A DNA stretch of 64,000 nt from Xiphophorus maculatus (GCF_002775205.1 NC_036451.1:21500351-21564350); one strand, 5' to 3'; numbered from the stretch's first letter, positions 12,911 through 25,754 are shown. Notes: generated by a model not told the origin, from the sequence alone. Program-made: numbers and translations.

Positions 12911-13240
12911 TGTGAATCTTCCCTAGGAGGAAGATTCTGGAAAAGGTCCGAATTTTTCTCCTAAGTATTTTCAAGAGTCTTTCCACACTCCCAGAATGCT
13001 TTTCACTACCTTCAACATCGTCTTCATTGCAGGTAGACACAATATTTTTGCAATATGTGCTGCTCTCATCAATTTTTGACTAGCTTTATTTGTCAAAAGG
13101 GACTTTTAGGGGTTGTAGTACAGCAGTTTTGGAGACAAATAAGGTAAATGTATCAATGACTTCAAAACAAATGATTTGTTGTCAAGTTGGTGAGAAAAAA
13201 ACATCTGTACACAGATCATACACAGGCATCTAAAAACAAT

Positions 13241-13273
13241 ATAAGTTCCCATTTTGTTAAAATGGGAACTTAT
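13241..13273. repeat. Perfect 15-bp stem hairpin
   Basis: Arms ATAAGTTCCCATTTT (13241-13255) and AAAATGGGAACTTAT (13259-13273) with a 3-nt loop. No known regulatory identity. Confidence 0.8.
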
Positions 13274-14441
13274 ATATTGTTTTTGTTGTTGGCTGCATAT
13301 AAGATTCTGGTCAATTTTCACTTTACCAAGTAAGTAATTTTTATTTTGAATCTTCATCCAAAACCACGCGACACAGATTCCACCTGTGGGTTATTTTTAA
13401 TCACAGGAGAGAAACAGGTACATCTCTTTACAGGACGTCGTGTTTATGTATTTGAGCTAATCATTTTACACCGGTTCAGACCAGACCAACATGAGAAGTT
13501 GTGAAAAACACCTTTTAATCCAGCTATTGTCCAAAAAGAGCTTTTGTTGTTTTCTTTTCCTTCAGATTTAAAAGTGAAGTGAAAATATGAATCTGGAGGA
13601 ACTCAAACGGCATCATAGTGCGCCCCCTGGTGCTGACATCTCGCAGTGTATTCTTCTCATCGTGGGAATTCCAAAGACTTGAAGCTGCTGTAAATGTGAA
13701 TGTCGCTTTAAGAGTCGAAACTATGAGCTTTTGAAATCACTCCATGGCCTCTGGGACCTGTGAAATTTTTCCATGCACTTTCACTTGCTGAGAAGGTTTT
13801 TTTTTTTCTTTTTTTTCCCTCCAGCTCAACACAAAGGGGGGGTTTCGATCAAAGCTACCCAGAACCTTTATCCTCTGGAACTTTTGCAGCCGCCTGCAGT
13901 CTGGTACAAAGAGCACACTCGTATGGTTTCTTTCATTAATGAGTAACATTAGCAGCAGATTTTTTTTCTTTCTTTCTTTTTTCAGAAGTTTAATTTTTAA
14001 GTTAGGATATCGTGTTTTTGTTCTGCTGTGATGTTTTCTCTTTTATTAATCCAGCATAAATATGAGCCAGTGCATTTACTCATTAGTCGTCCCATTAAGA
14101 GTAATCTAAACTACTTTATTCACGAAGAATGTTGATGCACTTAACTCATTTAGGTGCCAGAGACGGGTGGAATTTTCCATCAGCCTGGACAAAGTCTGGC
14201 CTGCTCTGTCCACGTTACCTTGACGCTTTTTTCCCCCGCATGTGGCATTATCACACATGACACATACAGTATATAGGTCTTCCAACATCCTCAAACCATT
14301 CTTACTCTACTCCTTCTACAGATTTGGTAATAAATTCTTGTTAGCTGGGAAGTGATTTTTAAACCTTTTTTTTATTATTTTCTAAAATCAGCCAAGTTCC
14401 AAATAAGTTTGGATGCACCAAAGTCAGGGTTCTGAACTTTG

Positions 14442-14442
<1 letters not shown>

Positions 14443-14475
<33 letters not shown>
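14443..14475. repeat. Poly-C run of 33
   Basis: Uninterrupted C homopolymer flanked by GA and GGAGC. The length in the assembly may be unreliable. Confidence 0.9.
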
Positions 14476-14477
<2 letters not shown>

Positions 14478-14639
14478 AGCTACTAGATTGTGCTTTTCCA
14501 TTAAACCAAAAAGGATTTGTAACCGGTGGAGCGTCGAGGAAGAAGCTAAAATGTGCAAAACATAGAGGACATTAGGGGATAACATCCAAACCTCAGGTCA
14601 TTTTGATAACTTTTACTCAACCATAAGAGAGAAAACAGT

Positions 14640-15240
14640 GACTTGCAAAAGTAATAATTTGATCCAAACCTTCGCACTGCAACTGACTGAATTGATGTCC
14701 TGATGGAAGGTGAATCTCCATCACAATCTCAAGGCTACTGCAGCCTCTAGCACAAATTTTCTCACAATATTGTCATGTGTAGCTCCATTCATCTTCCATT
14801 AATCAGCTTTTCTGTCCTCCTCACAGCATGATGCTGCCACCACCCTGCTTCACCATGGAGATGCATCAAGTGACGTTCACAGTGATGTGCTTTGCTTCTT
14901 TTCTATAACACATTATATTGTCAATGTAGGCAAACATTTTAGGCAGATCACCTTCTTTCCTGTTGGTGCCTACAGACAAACTATGATCAGGACTTAATGT
15001 GTCTTTCTTTCAACACAAGTTTTCTATTTGCCAGATTTGTGGAGTGTACAAATAACAATAATTCTGTCAACACATTTCCCCGTTCGAGCTGCGGATCTCT
15101 GCAGCTCCTCCAAAGTTACTATAAACCTGTCTTACTAGGTTTATTCTGTTGTATTTTTTCCCATTCCTGAAGGAAGGACATACTTGCAGGGATGGAATAC
15201 AAATACACTTTTCAGATCTTCGTCTTTAAAAATGCTGAAC
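14640..15240 (-). mobile_element. Decayed Tc1-like transposon
   Basis: Phrases typical of the antisense strand of an old vertebrate Tc1-like transposase are readable: 'cagcatgatgctgccaccac' (near 14826), 'ccagatttgtggagtgtaca' (near 15033) and 'gcggatctctgcagctcctc' (near 15091). The open frame is destroyed. Ends are uncertain. Confidence 0.65.
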
Positions 15241-16340
15241 GGAGGGGGGAACGCATCTTCTAGATGCTTCAACAGACTGAGATGTTTAAAGTGTTGATGT
15301 GAGGTCTGAACGTCATTCAACGGTAACCCAACTTACCGTCCTTTCACAGGACATGACCCATAGTCTCCGTTTCGTCAAGAGAACTGTCCTGTCTGAGCAC
15401 AGACGCTGAAAGGCAGTCAGAGGCAATCTCTGAGTAAACAATAGTTTACTGAAGAGTTGACACTCATAAGTTGGGAAAGTTTGTACACATTAACCAATTT
15501 ATTGATTCCATCTACTGCAGACTTACCAAGTGCAATCGGGTTCACATAAAATGATTTGGGAACTATAGCAATGCAACCCAGTCAGCTGTGACCTTGACTT
15601 TTAGTCAGCGTGATGAAGGACAGAGTGATTGAGGAAGAACTGTGACCTGCTGAACAGACGTCAGTAGACGGACTGAGGACAGAGGATGCAGCTGCACAGA
15701 CGAGCTCCACGAACTGCAGAATTATTTTTATTTTTTTAAACTTCGTGTTTTTAGATTTGTTTCACGCTCTGTCGTGTACAACGAGTTCACTCCTATCCAC
15801 GCCGTCTTGTTTGTAACCGCAGTTTGTCAAACGGCGCGCGCATCTAGACGGCGGTGTGCACGCGCAGCAGCTCTCTCAAACAGGTTAGAGTAACACGCGC
15901 GCGTCCGAGCGAGCGCACACCAGACATTAGTGATAATTAATATCACCATGTACTTTTTTATTATTATTATAAAAATAAAAAATAAAAAGCACATCTTGAC
16001 CAAACCGTGCTGCCCATATTTGTAACGACTCTTGACATGTTTTTTCTTCCTCGGTTGTCTAACAGCTCACGGTTTTCCCGGCATCGGCGGATCAGGTCCT
16101 CAAAGTTTTGGACCGCCCCTTTAAAGCCACATGACCCAAACTTAAGAGTACAGTTACAGTAGTCTGTACTACGGCACTACTGATAAAGCTCTAAAATAAA
16201 GAAAAAATACTTCCATAAATTAATTGATGGTGTATTTCTCTGATTAATAAAAGAAAAAGTACACGATCCTCTCATCCACAGACTGTATACAGATACAGTC
16301 GGGTGTCTTTGTTGCCTGGAGAGAAAAAAAAAAAAAACTC
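15241..16340. other. Intergenic sequence upstream of FMO-B
   Basis: No gene seen. It contains a small CpG-rich patch at about 15830-15920 with several CGCG words, possibly part of the FMO-B upstream regulatory region. Confidence 0.4.
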
Positions 16341-16352
16341 AGCAGCGGTCTG

Positions 16353-16416
16353 TATAAAAGTCGGCGCTCTGATGAGATTCGTCCCTTTTCCAGAGACAGG
16401 CCAAGAAGCACACAAG
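16353..16416 (+). promoter_or_regulatory. TATA box and noncoding exon 1 of FMO-B
   Basis: TATAAAAG at 16353-16360; the exon is expected to start about 25-30 bp later and ends at 16416 with CACACAAG before the donor GTAAGA (16417). TATA-to-donor distance is 64 bp, against 70 bp at FMO-A. The donor pairs with acceptor TGTTGCAG at 18078, eight bases before the FMO-B ATG. Confidence 0.65.
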
Positions 16417-18078
16417 GTAAGACAATTAAGCTACTGCAAGAAAGCTTTTTATTATTATTTTTTTTACAGCTGTTACGTTATTTTTCACAATTAAATCCTT
16501 TCATCTTTAACATGCCTGCTCTTTAAAGTCGTGAAGAAAATAGCGAGGTTATTACAAATCTCGCCATGGTTTTGCACTGTTATTATTTTTTTGCATGGAT
16601 TGTGTTGTTATTATGCATTTACATAGAACATTCCAATTGGTGTATTAAAAGGTTAAAATATCTACCAGCTTTTACGTTTTCTTGAAAAAAAATTTGAATG
16701 AGAAGAAAACGCACGCTGTTATTTTATTTCAACAAATGGAACATCAGAACATTGTGCAGAAGGTTTTTGAAAATAGTTTTTATTTTGTACATATACTGTA
16801 TATATGTATGTATATATATATATATATTGTCTTTGACATATTTCTGTTTGTTAAAAAAAACAATACAATCAAAGTTTCTCTGTGCAAAAAAAAGTAAGGA
16901 TTAACCAAACTTTTCAATAAAAAAAAGAGACAAAAGTTGCACAAGGCAAAAAGTTCCAACGGGGAAAGATAACGGGTCTTAACAGGAACTGCACAGATGT
17001 GATATAACAATTTGCGGGGTCATTGGGTTTATGTGATTTAAAGCAAAACCTTTGTTCTGCTTCTAGGAACTTGTTTTATGGCTCTGGCTGCAATCAAGAG
17101 CAGAGCATTACTGAGGGTTTTATCTGGAAGCCACAAAAGGCTGCCTCCCCTCAAATGTTGGCCGTGTTTATCAAAACTCAAACTTATCTTTAAGTGCTTG
17201 CACTGTAATGATTTTTTTGTGAATTCAGCTGAGCAACAGTTTGGTGCTTTGCTCTGATTTCATCATCACATAAAACTATGGTCACATTTAGAAACCACTT
17301 TGTAAGATGTTTTTTGCTAAAAAAAAAAAAAAAAGAGACTTTTTTTTTTTACCTTTGTTTCTGTTTACAAGTGGTGCTAAATGCACCATTACCTGTATAG
17401 GAGTAACATGAACAATATTTTTTCGAAAATGAACAATTAAACCGGATTGAAGTCAAGAAGCGCTGATTGTAACTTTTTTTTTTAAAGCACAAAAAATGTT
17501 TTCTTATCTCGTGGTCATATGAAAAGTATTGCTAGAGAAAACCTCATCTAAATCACCTGAGACTCTGCCATTTTTCCACCTTCCTCCTCAAGCTGCGTCT
17601 TGCCAAGGGAATGTAGTCAAAACTTGTTGAAGTGTGTAAGCACACTCAAAAGGAGACAGATCCTTCTAATAGGAAAGAGAACAAGAAGTTCCTTTACACA
17701 GCAGAGAAACAAATGGTAGCAGTTTGGAAAAAAAAGGTTGGATTCAGGATTTAAACGGCGAAGGATGAAAACATATTATAACCCACACATAAAATGTTTT
17801 CCTGCTTTAAGCAACCACCTTGACTGGCAGGTCAGTAATGGGTTTTGAAGCATATTTCTGTAGGTTGTATGCTAAAACCCTAAAATTGTGGGGTAAATAG
17901 TAATTCTAGTCTGCTCTAAAGACTTCTTTAAAGTGAGTTTGTGACACATCATTACTTTAATTTGATTCAACAATTTAAAGTTAATTGCGTGGAACACCGT
18001 GACATAGATTTTTCAGTAAAATATTTGATCTTATCCACTGTAACTTATACACTTTTCTGTCTTCCTGTCCTGTTGCAG
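16417..18078 (+). other. FMO-B intron 1
   Basis: About 1.66 kb intron, AT-rich, with a TA-rich microsatellite at about 16795-16829 and A/T homopolymers near 17320-17350. No other gene seen. Confidence 0.55.
16795..16829. repeat. TA-rich microsatellite
   Basis: Imperfect (TA)n with interspersed TG in FMO-B intron 1. Confidence 0.85.
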
Positions 18079-18085
18079 CTCCATC

Positions 18086-21000
18086 ATGGTGCAGAGAGTC
18101 GCAGTGATCGGGGCGGGCCCCTCGGGTCTCACCAGCGTCAAGGCTTGCCTGGATGAGGGCCTGGAGCCCACCTGCTTCGAAAGCAGCGACGACATAGGAG
18201 GACTCTGGAAGTTCAAGGCAAGAATCTGCTGGCTGCTGCTGTGGAGATCGTTTTAATCCTGCAGATTTCCCTGAGGAAAGCAGTGACTGAGTCACTTTCA
18301 ATTCTCCGTCTTCCCAGGAAGTCTCCGAGCCGAACAGGGCCAGCATATATCGCTCCCTAACCATCAACATCTGGAAGGAGATGATGTGCTACAGCGACTT
18401 CCCCATCCCAGCTGATTACCCAAACTACATGCACCACTCTAAGATCCTGAAGTACTTCAGGATGTACGCAGAGCACTTTAAAATACTGCAGCACATTCGT
18501 TTCCAGGTAAATGCACAGGAAGAAGACCTCATTAAATCATTCTGGAGCTGTTCAGAGAGCTTTGTTGACCTTTTCCTTGCTCTTTGTCTATAACTCAGAC
18601 CTCGGTGAAGAAAGTCACGCAGAGACCGGACTTTTCTCGCACCGGCCAGTGGGAGGTGGTGATAGAGAATAAAGATGGACTGGAGGAGAGGCACATCTTT
18701 GATGCAGTCATCTGCTGCTCCGGTCATTTCAACTACCCCAACCTGCCTCTTAAAGACTTTCCAGGTAAAACATGGTGGAAAACACAGAGCCTTGTGCAAG
18801 TATTCATTCTTGAACTGTTTGATATTACGCTACAAAAACACAAGTATTATCAAGTATTCTTTGTTTTTTTTGTCTAGCTTCTAGTGAAGTTATCTTATAG
18901 TACACTTGAATCCAAACTAACTTACAAGCTTGTTTTAAGTGAACAGGTCCTTGATATTGATTTTAAAAATGAAGTACACTTTCCTTTGGCAGATTTTTCA
19001 CTTGTAACATTGGAAAAATGTACAAATAATTTCATAAGTTGCTGTTTTAATGCTAATCATCCTCGTTATTTGCATTCCACACGCTCAAATATTTTTCCAA
19101 TATGTTCCAGGAATTGAGACGTTTGAAGGAAAATACCTCCACAGCTGGGACTACAAGGGACCTGAGGACATGCACGGGAAGAGAGTGGTGGTCATCGGCA
19201 TCGGCAACTCAGGAGGAGACATCGCCGTGGAGGGCAGCAGAGTAGCAGAGCAGGTCGAGAAGACTTTCTGTTTTTTTTACAGCTGTTGCCACATTGAAAG
19301 TCTTGCTCTCCCTGTAAAATGCACTGCACACTTTCAGCGATGGCTTCATTTACTTGTTGTCCTTGAATCTTTTCCCGCAGGTGTACCTGAGCACTCGCAG
19401 CGGTGCCTGGGTCATCCGTCAGGTTTCCGACAACGGCTTGCCGGTTGACAGGTTCAACACGCGCTTTGTCCATGTCATGTTCAAGCTGCTGCCCATGAGT
19501 TTTCTCAACTGGCTGGGGGAGAAGAAGCTCAACGCCATGTACGATCACGCGGTGTACGGCCTCAAACCCAAACACAGGTACGGTACTTCAATGCTATGAA
19601 GAGGGGGGTCAATCGTTGTTTTCTGAGCAGATAATTATTTTCCTCAGCAAAACTAAATTGGTATTTGTCAATCAAATTGCAGCATCTCCTCACTGATCAC
19701 CCTTTATGGAGTGTCGTCACTCTGTTGGGGAGCATGGTCTAAAAGCTACTCCAATCGTCATCAAAGTTTTCTGATTCCAGCTATAGAACAACAAACCATT
19801 ATGTCCAATCTAGCAGGAGAGCAGCTTGAACTGTCAAAACAAGACCTTGGATAGATAGGTGCCTAAGCATCCACTAGATTGCAATATGTTGCTCAAGGTG
19901 CCGCTGAGGGTTAACTCAGCGGCATCTGAGCCAGCCAGTCTGAGCCAGACTGTATCTGACAACACAAGTGTCTCCTGCTGTCAGTAGAGTCAGTGGGCCA
20001 ACAGGAAAATATTAACCTCACTGTGGGAAATAGGCATGCATACTTTGTTGCTTTGACATGCACCACCTACCAGGGGTTAAGCTCGAGTTATCTAGGGGTA
20101 AAGCTCCAACACGTGTTTTCCCAACTGTGTTAGACTGTCGGAGCAAGAGCTGTTCTATAATCTGTTCTGGATTTGATCAAATCTTTTGTGGGAGCAAGAA
20201 ACACGACTGCTTAGTATTAAGTTAGAAAGGAATCTTTAGACTACGAGGGCATCAAACCCTTGTTTTGCTAATGTTCTACGAATATTCTACTAATGACTAT
20301 TGGGTTCATCTGTGTTAAAGCAGAGAGTCTTGGAGGACTGGAGTTTGACACCTGTGAAATTGATTTTAAATCTCTTTGCACTCCACTAAAACCGGGCTGG
20401 ATAAGATGGGTAAAAAGCCTAGAAAATGAATTCATCTGTGACTCCAGTGTCATAATCTTGCACAACAACTTTTAACATAACTCTGTTTATTCAATCTGGG
20501 GTAAAAAAAAAAGAAAAAGAAAAGAAATGTTAAGAAAAAGTATCCAAATTTATGGACAACAATTCCATTGAGATTAAAACATTTTTTACTAACAGTAATC
20601 AGTCAGGGTGTGGCAGGAGAGAGAAGGGCTAAAGATGTGCTGCAAAGATCCTGAAGTACCAAACACTAGAGGGCAGTGTGCTTCACCACACCCCACAATG
20701 TTACACAAACAATGATTCTATTTCCACCATTTCAAAATGAAAAGACAAAAACACGCCAAGAACATTTTTCCAAGACAATAATCACCATGATTGCTCCAGG
20801 ATTACCTGATTGCAGTTCAGAAAATAAACTATCTCTACTTGATTTTCAGAGGATTTCATCATGTTTGCAGTCTACTGTTAAATCATTATCTCCTCTTCTT
20901 TTTCCTAAGACTCTTCAGCCAGATTCCAGTGATCAACGATGACCTTCCCTTCAAGATTTTGTCCGGGTCAGTCCTCGTCAAGCCAAACTTGAAAGAGATC

Positions 21001-23088
21001 CGTGGCTCCACCGTGGTCTTTGATGATGGCAGCGCTGCGGAAAATGTTAGAGGAAAACGAGATGTGTCCCAACCTTTTGTTTCTTTGAGGGGGGGAAAAA
21101 ACAACAACCTTCTAACCAACGTATTTCCTCTCACAGGTGGATTTGATTGTGTTCGCCACGGGGTACAACTATGATTTCCCCTACTTGCCGAAGCACGTCA
21201 TGTACAAGTCGGGGCACCGTGTGGGCCTCTACAAACATGTTTTCCCCCCAGTCCTTGAGCAGCCTACTCTGGCTATTGTGGGATTTATCCATTCTGACGG
21301 ATCCATCATGCCACAGGCTGAGATGCAGGCCCGCTTTGTCACTCGTGTCTTCAAAGGTGAGGCTTCACTTCAACAGAGGCCTTCTTGAAATGGTGCAAAT
21401 ACTACTTACTTGTCCCAACCTCGGCACAGACGTAAAGGTCTGGTTGTTAAATGTCTGCTTTCTGTCTTTGGCCCTTCAGGACATAAGAAGCTTCCCTCAA
21501 ATCAAACCATGATCAAGGCTGTTGAGAAGGACACCAAAAACATTGAGAAAAAGTACGAGCGACATTCATTATGACCTAGATGAAAGGTTCTTAACATTAC
21601 AAGCCTGAAAGCAAGGCTTTTAGTTCTGTTGAAATCGTTTTTAAGCTCACATGTTTTTCTCCTGCAGCTACGTTGTGTCGAGGCTGACGCCACTGCAGGT
21701 GGACTTTCTCGAGTACATGGACGACTTAGCGAAGGACATCGGAGTGCGCCCAAGTCTCCTCTGGCTGCTCCTCACCGACTTCCCCCTGTTTATGCGGGTT
21801 TTCTGGGGACCCATCACTGCTTACCAGTACCGACTGATGGGACCGGGAAAATGGGACGGGGCCCGCAGGGCGATCTTCACCCAGCTGGACCGCCTGTACC
21901 AGCCCCTGAGAACCCGACAGGTCTGAAATGAGTGCTTTGTACACTCCTGGTCAGAAGTTTACATACAGTCATCATCTGCACTAATATTTTTTTAACTGCT
22001 TCATTTTTTTTTTACATTAGAATAAAACGCAGAACCTCATTAATTTTCAAAATAATTAAATGGCATATGGACTGCACTTGTATAGCATTTTGATCACTCA
22101 AAGCATTTCACACTAGAGTCACATTTATTCAGCGATATGCAGTTTGGGGTTAAGTGCCTTGCCCAGGGGCATATCAACATGTGGCAGTAAAAAGCTGGAA
22201 TTGAACCTACAACCTTCAGATCACAAGAAAACTACTCTACCCATAGAGCCACAACAGTCACCCCATAAATGAAGGGATTTCTCAAAGTCCTCAAAATATA
22301 CATGCAAAGTAAAATATAACTGAAATCTTATATTTCTAACAGTCAACAACAAGTTTCTGGTAGATCTGTAACCTTGGCACAATTTGAAGAGCTGATTTCA
22401 GGCATGTAGTTTCCTGGCATAGATAAAACTTAAGCATAATCAACATATTTTATGTGGGGTTAAAGTTGGGGCTATTCTAGAGGCCTAATGTTGTGTAGAG
22501 TGAACCTTGAGTGTTGGTCCAATGTGGTTCATGGGCCGTTCCTGTTCATTTTAACTAACTTCCTGCCATCTGAGAGGATCATTTAGTACAAATGGTTAGA
22601 AACTTGGACACATTTGCGCGATCCAAGAGTTGAATAATCCCAAACATACATTGAAAGTGATTTCAGAATGGATCAAACTGGCCAACCTTGAGCTTCTGGG
22701 AGGATTCTGACCTACATCTCTGAACCTGTATGTTTAATTTGATCATGTTTCGGGAAAAATCCACAATAAATTACCCCTTCAGCCTGATTTTTACATCTAA
22801 ATATTGTTGAATTTGTATTATCATGCCATCTTTAAAGAAAGAATACTTCCAATGGATCATCAAAACACCCAAATCAATTTGACTTTCATGCCGTTTGACG
22901 AGTAAATTCAGACAATAACTGTTTGTGTGCTCCCACAGCTGGGGCCTCGGCAGAGCTCGACAGCAGGCCGCCTCTTCAAGTGGAGCTTGCTGCTCGTGGC
23001 TGGAGGAAGCGCCCTCTACTACATCCAAGTTCACAATCCCACCATCATCCCCACCCTGATGTCCAAACTCCGTCCACCAACCGTCTAA
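18086..23088 (+). CDS. fmo5-like: FMO-B: flavin-containing monooxygenase, intact, 552 aa
   Basis: Join 18086-18217, 18318-18506, 18599-18764, 19111-19253, 19381-19577, 20910-21045, 21137-21356, 21480-21552, 21668-21920, 22939-23088: 1659 nt, 552 residues, normal for FMOs. The product uses NADPH, FAD and O2 to oxygenate soft nucleophiles in the ER. Motifs: FAD site GAGPSG (9-14), FMO signature [11 protein letters not shown] (167-177), NADPH site GIGNSGG (192-198), FATGY (327-331), and a hydrophobic C-terminal anchor after FKWS. The NSGGD form of the NADPH motif is like FMO5, but orthology is not proven. Exon lengths 132, 189, 143 and 73 are the usual FMO sizes as I recall them, and 136+220 equals 356, the usual undivided exon. 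Intron 2 has a GC donor (18218). Unspliced, the last intron would give a stop right after RTRQV and remove the anchor. Confidence 0.93.
19578..20909 (+). other. FMO-B intron between coding exons 5 and 6
   Basis: 1.3 kb intron from GTACGG to TTCCTAAG. No nested gene recognised; the short open frames have no resemblance to known domains. Confidence 0.7.
21942..22860 (+). mobile_element. Decayed Tc1-like transposon filling the last FMO-B intron
   Basis: The left end 'ggtcagaagtttacataca' is typical of a Tc1-like terminal repeat. Near 22633 'aatcccaaacatacattga' matches the region that encodes the PKHT motif before the last catalytic residue in Tc1 transposases. The reading frame is broken. A SINE sits inside it (22066-22266). 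The right boundary is approximate. Confidence 0.6.
22066..22266 (-). mobile_element. tRNA-derived SINE
   Basis: On the - strand, a tRNA-like head reads from about 22264: an A-box-like 'tggctctatgggtagagtag' and a B-box-like GGTTCAATTCC. It is followed by a body with 'cctgggcaaggcacttaacc', a phrase common in fish SINEs, and a tail ending near 'gctatacaagtgcagtcca'. It is inserted in the Tc1 relic. Confidence 0.6.
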
Positions 23089-23910
23089 GAAACCCCAAGT
23101 TTAGAACCTCTGATGTTAACTGTGGACATGTGTCAGTCACGCAGCAGTGTAACCCTATCGAACAATGCAGCTCTTTTTACTTTAACATGCAACGCCGGTG
23201 ACACTCAGACTAGCCTGCACTGAAGTAATGTTTCATATTGCAAAAACTATTGCAGTTTAACTGTTTACAAGCAGGCCAGAACTAAACACTGCAGACCATT
23301 GTTTATTGACAAGAAGGGAGGATGTTGAGCCAGGATCAGAAAGCTGACAGAGTTCACCTTCCTGAACTATGGAAGCAGAAAAGAAGAGGGAGAGACACAA
23401 GAAGTCAGGGAAAGCAAAATAAGGACATCAGCTGTTCCTATAATGAACTGGGCTCTGATTATATATGTCATACAAAAAGCATTCCTGAGAATAATGTGAA
23501 CCTGCTTTGTTCATGTCAAACCCACCTCTTGTGCATTTTTAGGATAGATTCATGGTTGGAACACCAAATTATGTCTAAAGTTCAAACATTCAGGTGGTAA
23601 CTTGAGGTAAAATGACCAGAGTGTTCTTAGGTTTAAGAGCCGCGGTTTGACTTCTCCATAGATTCCTGCCTCTTGTGGTTTAAACATTGCCTGCACTTGT
23701 CAAAAACTCTGCACAGTTTGTGTTGTAGTTCTTCTCCTGCACCAACAACCAGACGCTGTCGTCACCATAAATATGCTACCATTACAAAACTGTTTCTTTT
23801 TGTCTTTTTGATATTACATTATTTTTCATATAGACTACTAACTTCTGGTGTTTTCAGTGAACACGAAACGGCTTTTGTCATTTGAATAAACGTTTTAAAG
23901 GAACATTAAA
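23089..23910 (+). other. FMO-B 3' UTR with polyadenylation signal
   Basis: About 0.8 kb after the FMO-B stop leads to AATAAA at 23885-23890, a plausible polyadenylation signal. The region has no other recognisable feature. Confidence 0.5.
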
Positions 23911-24103
23911 GCAATAGGTGCTGCTAATGCTACTTTTCCACCCAGAGTTTGACTGAGTGCTCTTTTTTTATTTCTTCTTTCTGTCTTAGGCTTATTATCT
24001 CTTTTTTCACTCTAAGAAGCAATTAGAAAATCTTAATGTAAAATGAAACCTCTCTTGCAGCTCTGCAAGCTTAGAGAAGATTCAACAGCAGGTCAAGCAT
24101 GCG

Positions 24104-24150
24104 CGCCTGTCTGTTTTGAGAGTGATGAAGGTATTGGCGGCCGGTGGAAG
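24104..24150 (+). pseudogene. Relict FMO exon 2 fragment
   Basis: Translation in one frame gives APVCFESDEGIGGRWK. This aligns with residues 28-42 of FMO-C ([16 protein letters not shown]) with 11 of 16 identical. An acceptor-like CTCTTGCAG lies about 45 bp upstream (ending 24060), but the GxGxxG part of the exon and the start codon are gone. It is read as a shred of another FMO copy between FMO-B and FMO-C. Confidence 0.65.
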
Positions 24151-24483
24151 ATCAATATCGGAGCAGATTTTGTAATGTTTCTGTTGTCTCACATGTATAA
24201 AATATGAGCAGAAATCTCCCTGCTTGTGGGCCGCTGTTGGCCGTCTTTGTTAGTTTCAGCCTCTTTTTTCTGAATCTATGGGAGCAGACTGATGGCATGA
24301 ACCCCACCTTGATTTAGTCCCTCCTTCTGCAGTCAAAAATACAACCAAATAGGCCCACAGCCTTAATGAAGACCATAGAAACTGGCACACATTTTTCGTT
24401 TGAGTATTGGTTTAACATGCTTTTCCTCTGCAGCCACAAAAATGGTTGTATTCAACTGATCAAGGCACTTAAATACTATAAAC

Positions 24484-25291
24484 CAGTGGTTCTTAACCTG
24501 GGTTCGATCGAACCCCAGGGGTTCGCTGAGTCGGTCTCAGGGGTTCGGCGGAGCCTCTGCCGCGGAGGTGAAGACACACTTGTGTAAAGTCGTGATGACA
24601 CGCCCCGCTTGGCCATCGCTTGCTGCAGAGGATCATGTTGCATTGCTCGGCCAATCAGGGCTGCGGGGAATTTAGTGCGCGCAGTATCAGCGGCTGTCGT
24701 AGTTGTACGTCGCGTGGTTTCTTTCTTAATATTTTAATCCATACTAAATATGTCGAGCAAAAGAAGAAGAAAATGAACAGACTTTGCTCTGAAGATGCAC
24801 TTGCCAAGGTGAAGCCACGCCTCTCAAACAGCAGAAGTCACACTGATTTGCAGGTATGTCATTTGTGCAATACTTTATTCTGGCCCCAAAAAAGTATTTT
24901 GTGGATTCAAAATGACAAAAAACAAATTAAATTAAAAATAAAACAAATAAAGAAAAAAAATTAATTCTGTGAAAAAATCCAAATTGATTTTTAATTAGTA
25001 AAATAGTAAAAAAAAAATATATTTTGGGGGGCTGAAATTCTTTTATGGGGCCGAAATATTTTTGGGGGGCCAGAATAAAGTAACACTGTAACTTGCTGTG
25101 AGTTCATGGTTTTGTTCTTTGAGCAGAGGTGACGTTCATGCATTGCTCATTTTGTGCACCAGCAAAAAACATATACATATGTCTTGAATTTGGAAAAAGT
25201 TTTTATTTTATTTATCACTAAAGAAGGGTTCGGTGAATGCTCATATGAATCTGATGGGTTCGGTACCTCATAAAAGGTTAAGAACCACTGT
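24484..25291 (+). mobile_element. hAT-like element with terminal inverted repeats
   Basis: CAGTGGTTCTTAACCTG at 24484-24500 is mirrored by AGGTTAAGAACCACTG at 25276-25291. Such ends, with the internal 'gaaccccaggggttcg', are typical of a vertebrate hAT family. A reading frame beginning MSSKRRRK at about 24749, then a stop, resembles the start of hAT transposases but is broken. I did not find a clear 8-bp target duplication. Confidence 0.7.
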
Positions 25292-25754
25292 TTTGGAGTG
25301 TTAATTTAACAGATGTGGAAAAATGCATTATAACAATTTTTTTTTTTAGTTTAGCTTAGCATCGTTTAGTTTAGTTCAAATATTTGATGTAGCCAGAAGA
25401 CATATCAGTATTTTCTCAGAGTTGAACACGGACATTATTTTTATGCCTTCTGAAAACTTACTTTGTTGTTCACAGTGTATAGTTTTATTTTTTCTTTGTA
25501 TGTTTAAAATCTTGCAAAAAAAATATTTTAAGCGTACCATCTGGTCAACCCTGCAAATAGTTCCCTCAGCACCACGGAGGGTTAAACTCCCTCCTCTGCC
25601 TTACTGTTCAACTGCTGACGTCGCTGCAGCGGCTCGGTTTACAGGCTCTAAAGGCTCTTTCAAAACTTCCGGCTGCTTTGCAACTTTGCTTTTACACAGC
25701 TTACAACAAAAGGAGAGAGCAGTCGTGCACATGTAGCATTTCTCACAGACTGCA

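Larger units (their letters stand above)
12911..14639. other. Intergenic sequence after FMO-A
   Basis: No gene seen. It holds a perfect hairpin at 13241-13273 and a poly-C run at 14443-14475, listed separately. This is where the missing last exons of FMO-A would have been; I find no trace of them. Confidence 0.5.

Noticed and set aside
22190-22264. Possible tRNA gene on the - strand
   Set aside because: It has box-like words but no sound cloverleaf and sits at the head of a longer SINE-like element.
24620-24964. 114-codon + strand frame
   Set aside because: It falls inside the hAT-like element, and any transposase frame there is broken early.
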